DNA of 64,000 nt from Rhodococcoides kroppenstedtii (GTDB taxonomy: Bacteria > Actinomycetota > Actinomycetes > Mycobacteriales > Mycobacteriaceae): NCBI RefSeq assembly GCF_900111805.1, contig NZ_FOJN01000013.1, positions 87,522 through 151,521 of the forward strand, in the 5' to 3' direction. Below, piece by piece: positions 51,179 through 61,493 of the stretch. The position numbers and the translations under genes were made by a program. Each line of letters starts with the position of its first letter. Position 1 is the first letter of the stretch. Under the pieces are notes generated by a model. That model made no database searches. It was not told where the DNA came from and worked only from the letters and a program-made list of their open reading frames with translations.

Positions 51179-51940
51179 TCAGGCGGATCCGACCAGGCGA
51201 TCCGTCAGACGCCGGGGCAGCACCCGCAGGACGACGTCCACCGCCCGCCAGGTGAGTCCCGGCAACGCCGCCCGCGTGACTTCCTTCTCGATGGCGTCGA
51301 CCATCGCGGACACCCCGGCGTCGAGCGTCGACATCATCCGGCCCGTGTCGCCGGCGCGCGCCGACATGTCGGTCGCGACGTACCCGGGCAGCAGAGTGGT
51401 GACGCGGATCGGCGTGCCGCGCAGTTCGGCGACCAGCGCTTCGCCCAGGGCCGAGACCCCGGCCTTCGACGCCGAGTACACCGCCTTCGAGCCCGGGAGC
51501 CCGCGGTCGGCACTGATGGACGAGACCAGGACCAGGTGACCGGCGTTCTGCTCCCGGAACACCGCCAGCGCCGCCTCGATCTGGGAGATGGCGCCGACGA
51601 AGTTCGTGCGTGCGGTCTCGAGGTTCGCGTCCGCGCCTCCCGTGCCCAGGCGCGCGCCCTTGCCCAGCCCGGCGTTCACGATGACCCGGTCGATGCCGCC
51701 CAGCTCCCGGCGGAGCGCGGCGAAGCCGTCGACCACCGAGGCGTGGTCGGTGACGTCCACGGCCGCCACCGCGACGGTGATGCCGGGGTGAGCGCGGACG
51801 AGCTCGTCCCGCAGCGCGTCCAGCCGATCCAGGCGCCGAGCGCACAGCCCCAGGTCACGGCCCTCGGCGGCGAACCGCCGGGCCATCCCTTCGCCCAGTC
51901 CCGAACTCGCTCCCGTGATCACGATTCGCGTTCTCCCCAT
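51179..51940 (-). CDS. short-chain dehydrogenase/reductase (Rv0945-like)
   Basis: 253 residues. Rossmann motif TGASSGLG (about 9-16), NAG (VIVNAGLG), catalytic SSISADRGLPGSKAVYSASKAG with Ser, Tyr and Lys in place, and TLLPGYVATDM. Classical SDR, substrate unknown. TAGGTT (minus strand 51952-51947) lies six bases before the ATG and no ribosome site is seen, suggesting leaderless transcription. Gene order SDR, then the Fpg/Nei glycosylase further on, recalls M. tuberculosis Rv0945-Rv0944. Confidence 0.92.
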   Translation of the reverse strand: MGRTRIVITGASSGLGEGMARRFAAEGRDLGLCARRLDRLDALRDELVRAHPGITVAVAAVDVTDHASVVDGFAALRRELGGIDRVIVNAGLGKGARLGTGGADANLETARTNFVGAISQIEAALAVFREQNAGHLVLVSSISADRGLPGSKAVYSASKAGVSALGEALVAELRGTPIRVTTLLPGYVATDMSARAGDTGRMMSTLDAGVSAMVDAIEKEVTRAALPGLTWRAVDVVLRVLPRRLTDRLVGSA

Positions 51941-52002
51941 CGGGCGAACCTATACCGACGCCCGATCCACCATTCGCCCGATCGACCCGGAGGACCCCTG
52001 AG

Positions 52003-53436
52003 ATGACCGACATCTACGACGTGATCGTGCTCGGTGGCGGGCCGGTGGGCGAGAACGCCGCCCAGTACGCCGTCGCGAATTCCGATCGCACCGCGGTGAT
52101 CGTCGAGCACGAACTGGTGGGCGGCGAGTGTTCCTACTGGGCATGCATGCCGAGCAAGGCGCTGCTGCTGCCGGGGTCGGTGCTGGACCAGGCACGCAAC
52201 ATGCCGGGGGTGGCTTCGCTGGTCGGGGACCGCACGCTCGACGCGGACGCGGTGCTCGCACGCCGCGACTCCTACACGCACGGTCTGGACGACTCGTCCC
52301 AGGTGGAGTGGGCGGAGAGCGCCGGCATCGACGTGGTCCGCGGGCACGGCCGGCTGGCCGGCGAGAAGACGGTGACCGTGGGTGACCGCACGCTGACCGC
52401 GCGTCACGCGGTGGTGCTGGCCACCGGTACCACCGCCGCCGTGCCCCCGATTCCGGGTCTGCGGGAGGCGCGTCCGTGGACCTCGCGTGACTCCACCAAC
52501 CTGCACGAGGTGCCGGACCGGGTGCTGATCCTCGGTGGCGGCGTCGTCGCCTGCGAGTCGGCCACGTGGCTGCTGGCGCTGGGCGCACGGGTGACGATGG
52601 TGGTGCGCAGCGGACTGCTCGGGACCGCGGAACCGTTCGCCGGGACCGCGGTGGCCGACGCGCTGACCGCGGCGGGCGCCGACATCCGCACCGGAGCCAC
52701 GATCGGGCGAGTCGACCGACCCGACGCACGCGACACCGGCTACGGCCGTGTCCACGGCGGGCCGGCCACGGTGACGATCGAGTCCGATGCCGGCACCGAG
52801 ACCGTGGAGGTCGACGAGATCCTCGTGGCCGCCGGACGTCGTCCGGCGACCGACGATCTCGGACTCGACACCGTCGGGCTGACCCCGGGCGAGTCCGTGC
52901 CGGTGGACGACGCGTTGACCGCCGTCGGGGACTGGCTGTACGCCGCGGGGGACGTCAACGGACGTGCGCTGCTCACCCACATGGGCAAGTACCAGGCCCG
53001 CGTCTGCGGCGACGTGATCGCCGCCCGCGCGGACGGCCGCCCCACCGACTCCCGTCGGCACCGGGCGACTGCCGACCACGGCCAGGTTCCGCAGGTGGTG
53101 TTCACGACGCCGGAGGTGGCGTCGGTGGGGCCGACGGAAGCGGCCGCACGGGAGGCGGGACGGGACGTACGGACCGTCGAGACCGACATCGCCGTGGCCG
53201 GCTCCTCGCTTCGGCAGGACAACTTCTCGGGTCACGCGAAATTGGTGATCGACCGGGCGTCGGACACTCTGCTCGGTGCGACGTTCGTCGGGCAGGGGGT
53301 GGCCGAGATCCTGCATTCGGCCACCGTCGCCGTCGTGGGCACGGTTGCGCTGGACGTGCTGTGGCACGCGGTTCCGTCCTACCCGACGACGAGCGAGATC
53401 TGGTTGCGGCTCCTCGAGGAGGCGCGCGAGCAGTAG
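52003..53436 (+). CDS. FAD-dependent pyridine nucleotide-disulfide oxidoreductase
   Basis: 477 residues. FAD motif VIVLGGGPVGENAA, redox-active disulfide GGECSYWACMPSK (Cys-x4-Cys), NAD(P) motif LILGGGVVACESATWLLALG, DVNGRALLTHMGKYQAR, and the C-terminal interface HAVPSYPTTSEIW containing the active-site His-Glu pair. The overall form resembles dihydrolipoamide dehydrogenase or mercuric reductase but without the HMA domain. No lipoate-dependent complex or mer gene is nearby, so the partner is unknown. The start has a GGAGGA site about 11 bases upstream. Confidence 0.9.
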   Translation: MTDIYDVIVLGGGPVGENAAQYAVANSDRTAVIVEHELVGGECSYWACMPSKALLLPGSVLDQARNMPGVASLVGDRTLDADAVLARRDSYTHGLDDSSQVEWAESAGIDVVRGHGRLAGEKTVTVGDRTLTARHAVVLATGTTAAVPPIPGLREARPWTSRDSTNLHEVPDRVLILGGGVVACESATWLLALGARVTMVVRSGLLGTAEPFAGTAVADALTAAGADIRTGATIGRVDRPDARDTGYGRVHGGPATVTIESDAGTETVEVDEILVAAGRRPATDDLGLDTVGLTPGESVPVDDALTAVGDWLYAAGDVNGRALLTHMGKYQARVCGDVIAARADGRPTDSRRHRATADHGQVPQVVFTTPEVASVGPTEAAAREAGRDVRTVETDIAVAGSSLRQDNFSGHAKLVIDRASDTLLGATFVGQGVAEILHSATVAVVGTVALDVLWHAVPSYPTTSEIWLRLLEEAREQ

Positions 53437-53441
53437 ACCGG

Positions 53442-54023
53442 CTAGTGCCCCAGCGGCTGCGCACGCCGCACCGAGTCCGCGGCGCGAGCGGCGTCGAGCG
53501 GCACGGGCGAGTGCACGACGCCCGGACCGACGCGGAGAACGCCGGATCCGAGGACGCCGGCGCGCAGTCCGCCCCGGCCGATCAGGGCCTTGCGGGTGCC
53601 GTCGACGACCATGCGGTCCATCCACGCGCAGGGGTGCGCCGGGCGTCCGCCGCGGAACCGCACCGGACCGTCGCCGGTGTCGACGGCAAAGTCCTCGCCG
53701 CGGAGCGGATCCAGCTCGAGCCCACGCGTGACGATGTTGCGTCGGGCCACCGACACAGCGCCGTGCTCGCCCTCCCGGGGCGCGCCGTTCGCCGCGGCGG
53801 TGGCCGCCTCCCACGCCTCGATCGCCAGGAAACTGACGGCCGCCTCGGTGTGCGCACGCACCCCGAAGAACCGGTCGCCCCGGATGCCCTTGCCCTCGAC
53901 GACCTCGACGGACTCCGGGAACAGGGTGGGGACGTCGGCGGGCCCGTCCGCGCTGCGTCCGAAATAGGCATGTGACGGCGCCACGAGCAGCTGCACGATC
54001 TCGAGCGGATAGGTGAACGTCAT
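53442..54023 (-). CDS. MOSC-domain protein
   Basis: 193 residues. MOSC fold with KGIRGDRFFG, AREHGAVS-type segment (REGEHGAVSVARRNIVTRGL) and the conserved Cys in HPCAWMDRM. MOSC domains handle sulfur bound to molybdenum cofactor or act in reductive N-oxide detoxification. No molybdenum genes are nearby, so the pathway is open. TACATT lies eight bases before the ATG, next to the equally placed TACAGT of the divergent esterase gene. The ATG lacks a ribosome site. Convergent with the oxidoreductase gene, five bases apart. Confidence 0.88.
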   Translation of the reverse strand: MTFTYPLEIVQLLVAPSHAYFGRSADGPADVPTLFPESVEVVEGKGIRGDRFFGVRAHTEAAVSFLAIEAWEAATAAANGAPREGEHGAVSVARRNIVTRGLELDPLRGEDFAVDTGDGPVRFRGGRPAHPCAWMDRMVVDGTRKALIGRGGLRAGVLGSGVLRVGPGVVHSPVPLDAARAADSVRRAQPLGH

Positions 54024-54063
54024 CGTCGGTGAATGTAACGCAGCATCACGTACAGTCGGCCGA
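54024..54063. promoter_or_regulatory. compact divergent leaderless promoters (MOSC / esterase)
   Basis: Only 40 bases separate two divergent ATGs. TACATT (minus strand, 54037-54032) is eight bases before the MOSC start and TACAGT (plus, 54051-54056) seven bases before the esterase start. Neither start has a Shine-Dalgarno. Confidence 0.55.
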
Positions 54064-55626
54064 ATGGGGCAGGGAGACACCGAGACCATCGTGACCACCG
54101 CCGACGGGCCGATCCGCGGACTCACCCGCGGGTCGCTCTCGCTCTTTCGCGGTATTCCGTACGCCGCGCCGCCGGTGGGACCGCTGCGATTCCGTGCGCC
54201 CCGGCCCGTGGAGCCGTGGACGGAGGTGCGCGACGCCACCCGGTACGGCGACGCGTCGATCCAGGACACCGCGCGCTCCCCGGTCGGCCCGGTGCGCGGG
54301 CAGAAGGCCAGCGAGGACTGCCTCACCCTCAACGTCACGGCACCGACGACGCGCTCCACCACGCCGCGACCGGTGATGGTCTTCGTGCACGGCGGCGCGT
54401 ACCTGGTGGGGACCTCCGCGACGTCGCTGTACGACGGCTCGTCGCTGGTGCGGCGGGGCAACGTCGTCTACGTCTCGATGAACTACCGCCTCGGCGCCCT
54501 CGGATACCTGAACTTCGGGCAGTTCTCGACGCCCGAGCGTCCGTTCGAGGGCAACCTGGGTCTGCGCGATCAGATCGCCGCGCTCGAGTGGGTGCAGCGC
54601 AACATCGCCGCGTTCGGCGGCGATCCGGACAACGTCACCCTCTTCGGCGAGTCCGCCGGCGGCAACGCCGTCACCACGCTGGTGGCCACCCCGTCGGCGC
54701 GCGGTCTCTTCCACCGCGCGATCTCGCAGAGTTCCGCGCCCGGCATGGTCGCCACCCGCGAGCGCAGCGAGGGCTGGGCCCGTGACTTCGTCCGCCTGCT
54801 CGGCGGGACCGAGGAGACCGCGGTCGGCGTGCTGCAGAACGCGTCGAGCAAGGATCTCGTGGACGCGTCGCGTCGCCTCAACGCGAAGGTCCTGAAAGAG
54901 ACGCCGGGACTGATCCCGTTCGGCCCCAACGTCGACGGCGACGTGGTGCCCACCGCCCCGCTCGAGGCGTACCGGTCCGGCGCGGCGCACGACGTTCCGA
55001 TGATCATCGGCAGCAACGAACACGAGGGCACTCTCTTCTCGCGCTTCCTCGACGCGCTGCTCACCAAGGCTCCCCGGATCGACGCCTTCTTCGCCGCCAC
55101 CGATCCGTCGGCGAAGGACCGCATCCTCGCGCAGTACCCCGGATACCCGAAGGGCTTGTCCGCCATCGACTTCGGCGGTGACATCACGTTCTGGCGACCG
55201 TCGCTCGAACTCGCGGACGCGCACTCCGAGCACGCACCGACGTGGGTGTATCGCTACGACTACGCGCCCCGGCTGTTCGACCTGCTGAAGCTGCACGCCA
55301 CTCACGGGTCCGAACTCCTCGCCGTGTTCGGCGCGTATCGGTCGCGGTTCGGCAAGCTGATGACGATTCTCGGCGACTGGGGCAGTGCCCGCCGCATCAC
55401 CGACGAGGTGCAGCGTCAGTGGCTCGCGTTCGCCGCCACCGGCGAGCCGGGGGCGGAGTGGACCCGGTACGAGGTGCCCCAGCGCGCCACTCGCATCCTC
55501 GACACGACCTCGCGGATGGAAAACGATCCGCTCGGGGAGCGCCGTGCGGCGTGGGAGGGCTTCGACGGCTGGGACGCGGCGTCCGACGAGTCGTCCCAGG
55601 ACTTCCGGTCCAGTTCCGCCGGGTAG
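54064..55626 (+). CDS. type-B carboxylesterase/lipase
   Basis: 520 residues. IRGLTRGSLSLFRGIPYAAPP and SEDCLTLNV are the family's N-terminal signatures, VFVHGGAYLVG gives the oxyanion hole, FGESAGGNAV the nucleophile Ser, GSNEHEGTLFSRF the acid Glu and KLHATHGSELLAVFG the His. No signal peptide, so it is probably cytoplasmic. The ATG at 54064 was chosen from the TACAGT element seven bases upstream; an in-frame ATG at 54013 lies in the divergent gene. Convergent with the glycosylase gene with zero spacing. Confidence 0.93.
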   Translation: MGQGDTETIVTTADGPIRGLTRGSLSLFRGIPYAAPPVGPLRFRAPRPVEPWTEVRDATRYGDASIQDTARSPVGPVRGQKASEDCLTLNVTAPTTRSTTPRPVMVFVHGGAYLVGTSATSLYDGSSLVRRGNVVYVSMNYRLGALGYLNFGQFSTPERPFEGNLGLRDQIAALEWVQRNIAAFGGDPDNVTLFGESAGGNAVTTLVATPSARGLFHRAISQSSAPGMVATRERSEGWARDFVRLLGGTEETAVGVLQNASSKDLVDASRRLNAKVLKETPGLIPFGPNVDGDVVPTAPLEAYRSGAAHDVPMIIGSNEHEGTLFSRFLDALLTKAPRIDAFFAATDPSAKDRILAQYPGYPKGLSAIDFGGDITFWRPSLELADAHSEHAPTWVYRYDYAPRLFDLLKLHATHGSELLAVFGAYRSRFGKLMTILGDWGSARRITDEVQRQWLAFAATGEPGAEWTRYEVPQRATRILDTTSRMENDPLGERRAAWEGFDGWDAASDESSQDFRSSSAG

Positions 55627-56493
55627 CTACTTGACCAGGCGGGAGAGCCGGCGGTCGGCCAGGATGCGGCCGCCGGTCTGACACGTCGGGCAGTACTGGA
55701 ACGAGCGGTCGACGTAGGACACCTCGCGCACGGTGTCGCCGCACACCGGGCACGCCTCGCCGGTGCGGGCGTGCACGGCCATACCAGACCGCTTCTCGCC
55801 CTTGAGCCGGGCGGCGTCCTGACCCACCGATCGCGCGACCGCGTCGAGCAGGATCCGCCGCATGGTCTCGTACAGCTCGTGCACGGCCTCGTCGGTCAGG
55901 GATCCGGTCGTGGCGAACGGCGACAGCCGCGCCGCGTGCAGGATCTCGTCGCTGTAGGCGTTGCCGATCCCGGCCAGCACCTGCTGGTCGACCAGCACGG
56001 TCTTGAGCCGAGAGCTCTTCGCGCGCAGCAGATCCGCGAACTGCGGCTCGCCCACCGCGAGCGCGTCGGGACCGAGGCGGGCGATGCCCGGCACCTCGTT
56101 CGGATCACGCACCACCCACACGGCCAACCGCTTCCGGGTCCCCGCCTCCGTCAGGTCGAACGCCGGCGTCGACCCCTCGGGAGTGAACAGGTGCACGCGC
56201 AGCGCCAGCGGCCCTTTCCCCGGCTTGGGTGCGGCCGACGACGGGTTGTCGGTCCAGCGCAGCCACCCGCCGCGCGAGAGGTGGGTGATCATCCACAGGC
56301 CACCGGCCTGCACCCCGAGGTGCTTGCCGAACCGGGCGGCGTCGGTCACGTCCTGCCCCTGCATCGCGGTCAGTGGCGGATCGAACGTCTTGAGGACGCT
56401 GAGAGCGGCGACGTCGATGCGTCCGATCACGGCTCCGAGGGCGTGGTCGCGCAGGAAGCTCGCGAGGGCCTCCACTTCGGGTAATTCCGGCAC
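55627..56493 (-). CDS. Fpg/Nei-family DNA glycosylase (Rv0944-like)
   Basis: 288 residues. Starts MPELPEVEA with the catalytic Pro2-Glu3 pair. The H2TH region is VLAGIGNAYSDEILHAARLSP, and the C-terminal zinc finger has two CxxC pairs (ACPVCGD and YCPTCQTGG). Excises oxidised bases and cuts the strand. MutM and Nei cannot be separated with certainty; the long inserted middle segment resembles Rv0944-type proteins. The GTG start has TAACCT seven bases upstream and no ribosome site, so probably leaderless. Confidence 0.92.
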   Translation of the reverse strand: MPELPEVEALASFLRDHALGAVIGRIDVAALSVLKTFDPPLTAMQGQDVTDAARFGKHLGVQAGGLWMITHLSRGGWLRWTDNPSSAAPKPGKGPLALRVHLFTPEGSTPAFDLTEAGTRKRLAVWVVRDPNEVPGIARLGPDALAVGEPQFADLLRAKSSRLKTVLVDQQVLAGIGNAYSDEILHAARLSPFATTGSLTDEAVHELYETMRRILLDAVARSVGQDAARLKGEKRSGMAVHARTGEACPVCGDTVREVSYVDRSFQYCPTCQTGGRILADRRLSRLVK

Positions 56494-56503
56494 CGACCCG
56501 AGG

Positions 56504-57259
56504 TTAACGACCGAGCGGCCGCCTGACCAGGTACGTGTCCATGACCCACCCCGCGCGTCGCCGCAGGTCCGCGCGCACCCGCACGATCTCTTCGCCGACG
56601 TCCGACACCCGGCCGGCCAGCACGACGGCGTCCGGCGTGCCGAGGTTCGCTCCCCAGTGGACGTGCCAGTCCGGCAGTGCCAGGAATCCGCAGTCCGAGT
56701 CGAGCATCACGACGACGGCGTCGACACCGTCCGGCACGCCGTCCTCGCGTAGCCGCCGCCCGGTGGTGGTGAGCACCGGCTCACCGACGCGATTGAGGAC
56801 CGTGCCGTGGGCGGCGGCGAGGGCGGACGGACTGGTCACCCCCGGGGTGACGCGGACCTCGAACGGATCGTCCAGCCGGGCACGGACCCGGTCGACGACG
56901 CGCAGGGTGCTGTCGTAGAGCGACGGGTCACCCCACACGAGCATGCCGCCGACGGCATCGTCGGGCTCCGCGTCGAGGAGGTCGCCGAGGGCCCGCGCCC
57001 GCGCGTCGTGCCAGGTGTCGACGGCGGCGTCGTAGTCCCGCGGCGTGCGGTCCCGCGGCGGGTCGACGAACTCCACCACCCGATGAGGACGACGCATGTG
57101 CTCGTCGAGGATGCGGGTGCGGACGTCGACCAATTCCTGCTTGGCCGAGCCCTTGTCGATCAGCACGAAGACGTCGACTTCGTTCATCGCCTTCACGGCC
57201 GCCACCGTCACCTGGTCCGGATCGCCGGCGCCGATGCCGATGACGTGCAGGAGCCTCAT
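56504..57259 (-). CDS. cobF: precorrin-6A synthase (deacetylating)
   Basis: 251 residues, tetrapyrrole methylase fold: LLHVIGIGAGDPDQVT (SAM-binding loop), DVFVLIDKGSAKQELVDVR, MLVWGDPSLYDSTLRVVDR and VTPGVTSPSALAAAHGTVLNRVGEP, which identify CobF rather than CobI/CobJ. Methylates C-1 of precorrin-5 with loss of the acetyl group in aerobic cobalamin synthesis. No other cob genes are nearby. TAGGCT is seven bases before the ATG on the minus strand, suggesting leaderless transcription. Divergent from thyA. Confidence 0.94.
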   Translation of the reverse strand: MRLLHVIGIGAGDPDQVTVAAVKAMNEVDVFVLIDKGSAKQELVDVRTRILDEHMRRPHRVVEFVDPPRDRTPRDYDAAVDTWHDARARALGDLLDAEPDDAVGGMLVWGDPSLYDSTLRVVDRVRARLDDPFEVRVTPGVTSPSALAAAHGTVLNRVGEPVLTTTGRRLREDGVPDGVDAVVVMLDSDCGFLALPDWHVHWGANLGTPDAVVLAGRVSDVGEEIVRVRADLRRRAGWVMDTYLVRRPLGR

Positions 57260-57315
57260 TCGGGCCAGCCTAGGGTGCGCGCCTGGTCCGGTGGCTGCGC
57301 GCCTAGTCTGGTCGC

Positions 57316-58595
<1,280 letters not shown>

Positions 58596-58627
58596 TTGCG
58601 GCGCGCCGTCCGTGATACTCGGACGGT

Positions 58628-58954
58628 ATGGACAAGAAATCGTTGACCGCCGTGGCGCGGCAGCAGCTGAAGCTCGCGCAGTCCGCCACGAGTGGCCGCA
58701 GTTCGCAGACGGTGTACGGCGGCCACCAGCGCAGCCTGCGTCAGACCGTGGTGGGACTGTCCGCCGGGCAGTCGCTCGCCGAGCACGATCTCAACGGCGA
58801 GTCGACCGTCCTGGTGCTCAGCGGTCAGCTGCAGCTCCGCAGCGGTGACAAGTCGTGGAAGGGTTCGGCCGGCGACCTCCTCGTCGTCCCCGACGCGCGG
58901 CACAGCGTCGAGGCCGTCGAGGACGTCGCCTTCCTGTTGACCGTCGCGATGTAG
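58628..58954 (+). CDS. small cupin-domain protein
   Basis: 108 residues. Single conserved beta-barrel: RSLRQTVVGLSAGQSLAEHDLNG (cupin motif 1, with one His only), VLSGQLQLRSGDKSWKGSAGDLLVVPDARHSVEA (motif 2 with Pro-x-His). The metal site is incomplete compared with the HxH-E-H set, so enzymatic activity is uncertain; sensor or binding roles are common in this class. 32 bases downstream of folA, possibly the same transcript. Convergent with the desaturase gene, 13 bases apart. Confidence 0.87.
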   Translation: MDKKSLTAVARQQLKLAQSATSGRSSQTVYGGHQRSLRQTVVGLSAGQSLAEHDLNGESTVLVLSGQLQLRSGDKSWKGSAGDLLVVPDARHSVEAVEDVAFLLTVAM

Positions 58955-58967
58955 GTCGCGAACCGGC

Positions 58968-59918
58968 TCAGACCGACAGCACCTCGCCGCGTTCGCGCTC
59001 GCGGGCGAGCGCGCGGTCGCGGGACTCCTCGAACTTCACCGCCTGCTTCTCGAGGTCGGCCAGGAAGTCCGCGACCACCTCGCGCAGACGCTCGCCCTCG
59101 GGCCCGAAGTCGGTGCGCTCGAACAGCTTCCACTTCCGCAGCACGGGCATGATGACCTCGTCGAGGTGCTGGCGCAGGTCGTAGATGCCGTACTTGGCGA
59201 TCAGCACCGCGTTACGGCGGAAGTCCGGCTGGTTCAGTCCCGGCATCTGGAAGTTCATGACCACGTCCGCGATCGCCTTCATCGTCTGATCGGGCGCGAG
59301 CTCGATCGCCGACGCGCACATGTTCCGGTAGAAGATCATGTGCAAGTTCTCGTCGGCGGCGATGCGCGCCAGCAGTGCGTCGGCGATCGGGTCGTTGCAG
59401 GCCTTGCCGGTGTTGCGGTGGCTCACCCGCGTCGCCAACTCCTGGAACGTCACGTAGGCGACGCCGTGGAGCAGGTTCGCGCCCTCCATCGGCGAATCGA
59501 TGCCGACCGTCATGTGCTCCATACGGGCCTGCTCCAGAGCCACGGGATCGACGCTGCGGGTCACCACCAGGTAGTCGCGCATGGCGATGCCGTGGCGGTT
59601 CTCCTCCGCGGTCCAGCGCCCCACCCACGTGCCCCAGGCGCCGTCCATCGAGAAGTTCTCGGCCAGGCCGCGGTGGTAGGACGGCAGATTGTCCTCGGTC
59701 AGCAGGTTGGTCACCATCGCCGCCTTGGCCACCTTGGACAGGGTGGACTGCTCCGGAGACCAGTCGTCCCCACCCAGCATGGCGAAGTTCCGGCCGTCGC
59801 TCCACGGGATGTAGTCGTGCGGGTTCCACGGCTTGGCCAGGTCCAGGTGGCGCTCGAGATTCGCCTCGGCCACCGGCTCGAGCTCGCGCAGCAGTTCGAT
59901 CTGAGACAGCGGTCGCAT
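58968..59918 (-). CDS. desA1: acyl-ACP desaturase, DesA1-like
   Basis: 316 residues. Soluble di-iron desaturase with the two E-x2-H motifs: WTAEENRHGIAMRDYL and RIAADENLHMIFYRNM. KPWNPHDYIPWSDGRNF, LTEDNLPSYHR, TFQELATRVSHRNTGKACNDP and HLDEVIMPVLRKWKLFER are close to mycobacterial DesA1 (Rv0824c), which desaturates meromycolic precursors. In Nocardiaceae this would act on fatty acyl or mycolate precursors. The ATG at 59918 follows GGGGGAGAC by about four bases; an in-frame ATG 48 bases upstream is less well placed. A palindromic candidate operator lies about 95 bases upstream. Confidence 0.94.
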   Translation of the reverse strand: MRPLSQIELLRELEPVAEANLERHLDLAKPWNPHDYIPWSDGRNFAMLGGDDWSPEQSTLSKVAKAAMVTNLLTEDNLPSYHRGLAENFSMDGAWGTWVGRWTAEENRHGIAMRDYLVVTRSVDPVALEQARMEHMTVGIDSPMEGANLLHGVAYVTFQELATRVSHRNTGKACNDPIADALLARIAADENLHMIFYRNMCASAIELAPDQTMKAIADVVMNFQMPGLNQPDFRRNAVLIAKYGIYDLRQHLDEVIMPVLRKWKLFERTDFGPEGERLREVVADFLADLEKQAVKFEESRDRALARERERGEVLSV

Positions 59919-60201
59919 GTCGTCTCCCCCCGGATTGTCGTCAGCGCCGAGAACAGGCGCCGGCACTCGACGCTAGGAGCGGGTGACGACGCGCATCGAG
60001 ACCTTGCGGTGATGTTGGGAAACATCGCAGCACGCGCGCAAGGCCGCTGGACGCCATCACAGCCACCCCGTCAATCGGACGTTAACCACTTTACGTCCCG
60101 GTATTACCCCTACAATCTGAACCAACGCCCCGTTTCAGGCCGTCGGGACCGCCTCCGGTCCCGGATGCCGATGATCCCGGTCGACGGAAGGAACCCTGCA
60201 C
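59919..60201. promoter_or_regulatory. desA1/pucR divergent control region
   Basis: 283 bases. An inverted repeat GATGTT-GGGA-AACATC (60011-60026) lies near the desaturase side and is a candidate operator. On the pucR side, CTTTAC (60089-60094), a 16-base spacer and TACAAT (60111-60116) make a good promoter with a roughly 80-base leader ending in GGAAGGA (60186-60192). Nothing coding seen. Confidence 0.55.
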
Positions 60202-61371
60202 GTGAGTGTCGACAACACGCTGGACAACGCCCCTCGCCGCACCGCCGCGCCCGCACCCGCCTCTCGGGGCACCTCGGCCGGCGTGTCGCTGCGGGCCGAC
60301 GTGACCGAGTTGACCGCCGCGTGTCTATCGCTGGCCGTAGGGGCCGCCGACAGCACCGCACCGACCGACCAGGACATCGCGGAGCTCGGTGCGCGCGCCG
60401 CCCAGTGGGCGCGTGAGGGCGTCCCGCTAAGGGCGGTACTCGCGGCGTACCACGAGGGCGTCCAGATGGGGTGGGATCTGGTGGCCGAGCGGGCGGCGAA
60501 CAACGGCACCGCGCAGCTGGCCAAGGCGGCCAAGGCCTTCGTCGGGCTGTTCGATCGCATCTCCACCGCGGCGTCCGCCGCGTACGTCGACGAGCTGCAG
60601 GCCGTGGCCAGCGAGCACCACACGGCAGCCCACACCGTCGTCACCGCACTCCTCAGCGGCCACAACGCACGCTCGGTCGCCCGCCAGTCCGGTATCGAGC
60701 TGGCCGATTGCTACACCGTGCTCGCGGTCTCGATCGGCGCGCACGCGGACGAGTCCAACCCCTCGCTCCCGCGGCCCATCGTCGCGCGTCGCAAGCTGCG
60801 CCGCGTTCAGGCGGAGTTGGCGACGGCCTGCGAGCGCTCGCCGTTGTCGATGCTCAGCTCCGAGGGCGGCACCATCCTCATCCCCGGCGAACACGACGAC
60901 GAGTGGGTGTCCTCCCTGGTCTCCCGCCTGTCCGCCGCCGCGGACGCGCCCGTGACCGCGACCGTCGCCGTCAGCGCGGCCAACGACGTGCCCACCAGCT
61001 CCGACCAGGTCCACGAGCTCCTCGATCTCGCCCAGCAGCTGCGCCGGCCGCCCGGCGTCTACCGCATGACCGACCTGGTGCTCGAGTACCAGCTCACCCG
61101 CCCCGGACCGGGCCGGGCGTACCTCTCGCGGGTGCTGACGCCGCTCGACAACTCCCCCGAACTGCTCGAGACCCTCGAGATCCACATCCACCACGACCTC
61201 AACCGCCAGCGGTCGGCGCGGCAGTTGCACCTGCACACCAACACGGTCGACTACCGGCTCAAGCGCATCGCTCACCTCACCGGTTTCGATCCCACCCGCC
61301 CGTCCGGCATGCGCCACCTGCAGGCGGCATTGGTGGCACGGAAGCTGGAAGCCATCGCGCCCAGCGCATGA
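60202..61371 (+). CDS. PucR/CdaR-family transcriptional regulator
   Basis: 389 residues. The C-terminal helix-turn-helix is the PucR type (LLETLEIHIHHDLNRQRSAR, QLHLHTNTVDYRLKRIAHLTG). A central GGDEF-like region (VSIGAHADES, LSSEGGTILIPGEHDDEW) and an N-terminal ligand-binding helical region with conserved LRAVLAAYHEGVQMGWDLV precede it. Members sense small metabolites and usually control catabolic genes; this one could act on the divergent desA1 gene, which is inference. The GTG start has GGAAGGA nine bases upstream. The tRNA-Arg gene follows 46 bases later. Confidence 0.88.
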   Translation: MSVDNTLDNAPRRTAAPAPASRGTSAGVSLRADVTELTAACLSLAVGAADSTAPTDQDIAELGARAAQWAREGVPLRAVLAAYHEGVQMGWDLVAERAANNGTAQLAKAAKAFVGLFDRISTAASAAYVDELQAVASEHHTAAHTVVTALLSGHNARSVARQSGIELADCYTVLAVSIGAHADESNPSLPRPIVARRKLRRVQAELATACERSPLSMLSSEGGTILIPGEHDDEWVSSLVSRLSAAADAPVTATVAVSAANDVPTSSDQVHELLDLAQQLRRPPGVYRMTDLVLEYQLTRPGPGRAYLSRVLTPLDNSPELLETLEIHIHHDLNRQRSARQLHLHTNTVDYRLKRIAHLTGFDPTRPSGMRHLQAALVARKLEAIAPSA

Positions 61372-61417
61372 TCGAGGCTGCGCCGACCCGGTAGAGTGCG
61401 ATGCGCACGCCGGGTCG

Positions 61418-61493
61418 GCCCTCGTAGCTCAGGGGATAGAGCAACCCTCTCCTAAAGGGTAGGTCGCAGGTTCGAATCCTGCCGAGGGCACCA
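61418..61493 (+). tRNA. tRNA-Arg (anticodon CCT)
   Basis: 76 bases including the encoded CCA. Acceptor stem GCCCTCG / CGAGGGC, D-arm GCTC-AGGGGATA-GAGC, anticodon stem ACCCT / AGGGT with loop CTCCTAA (anticodon CCT, reads AGG), T-arm GCAGG-TTCGAAT-CCTGC, discriminator A. TAGAGT (61392-61397) is a fitting -10. Such tRNA-Arg genes are frequent integration sites, and the DNA to its right is atypical. Confidence 0.97.
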
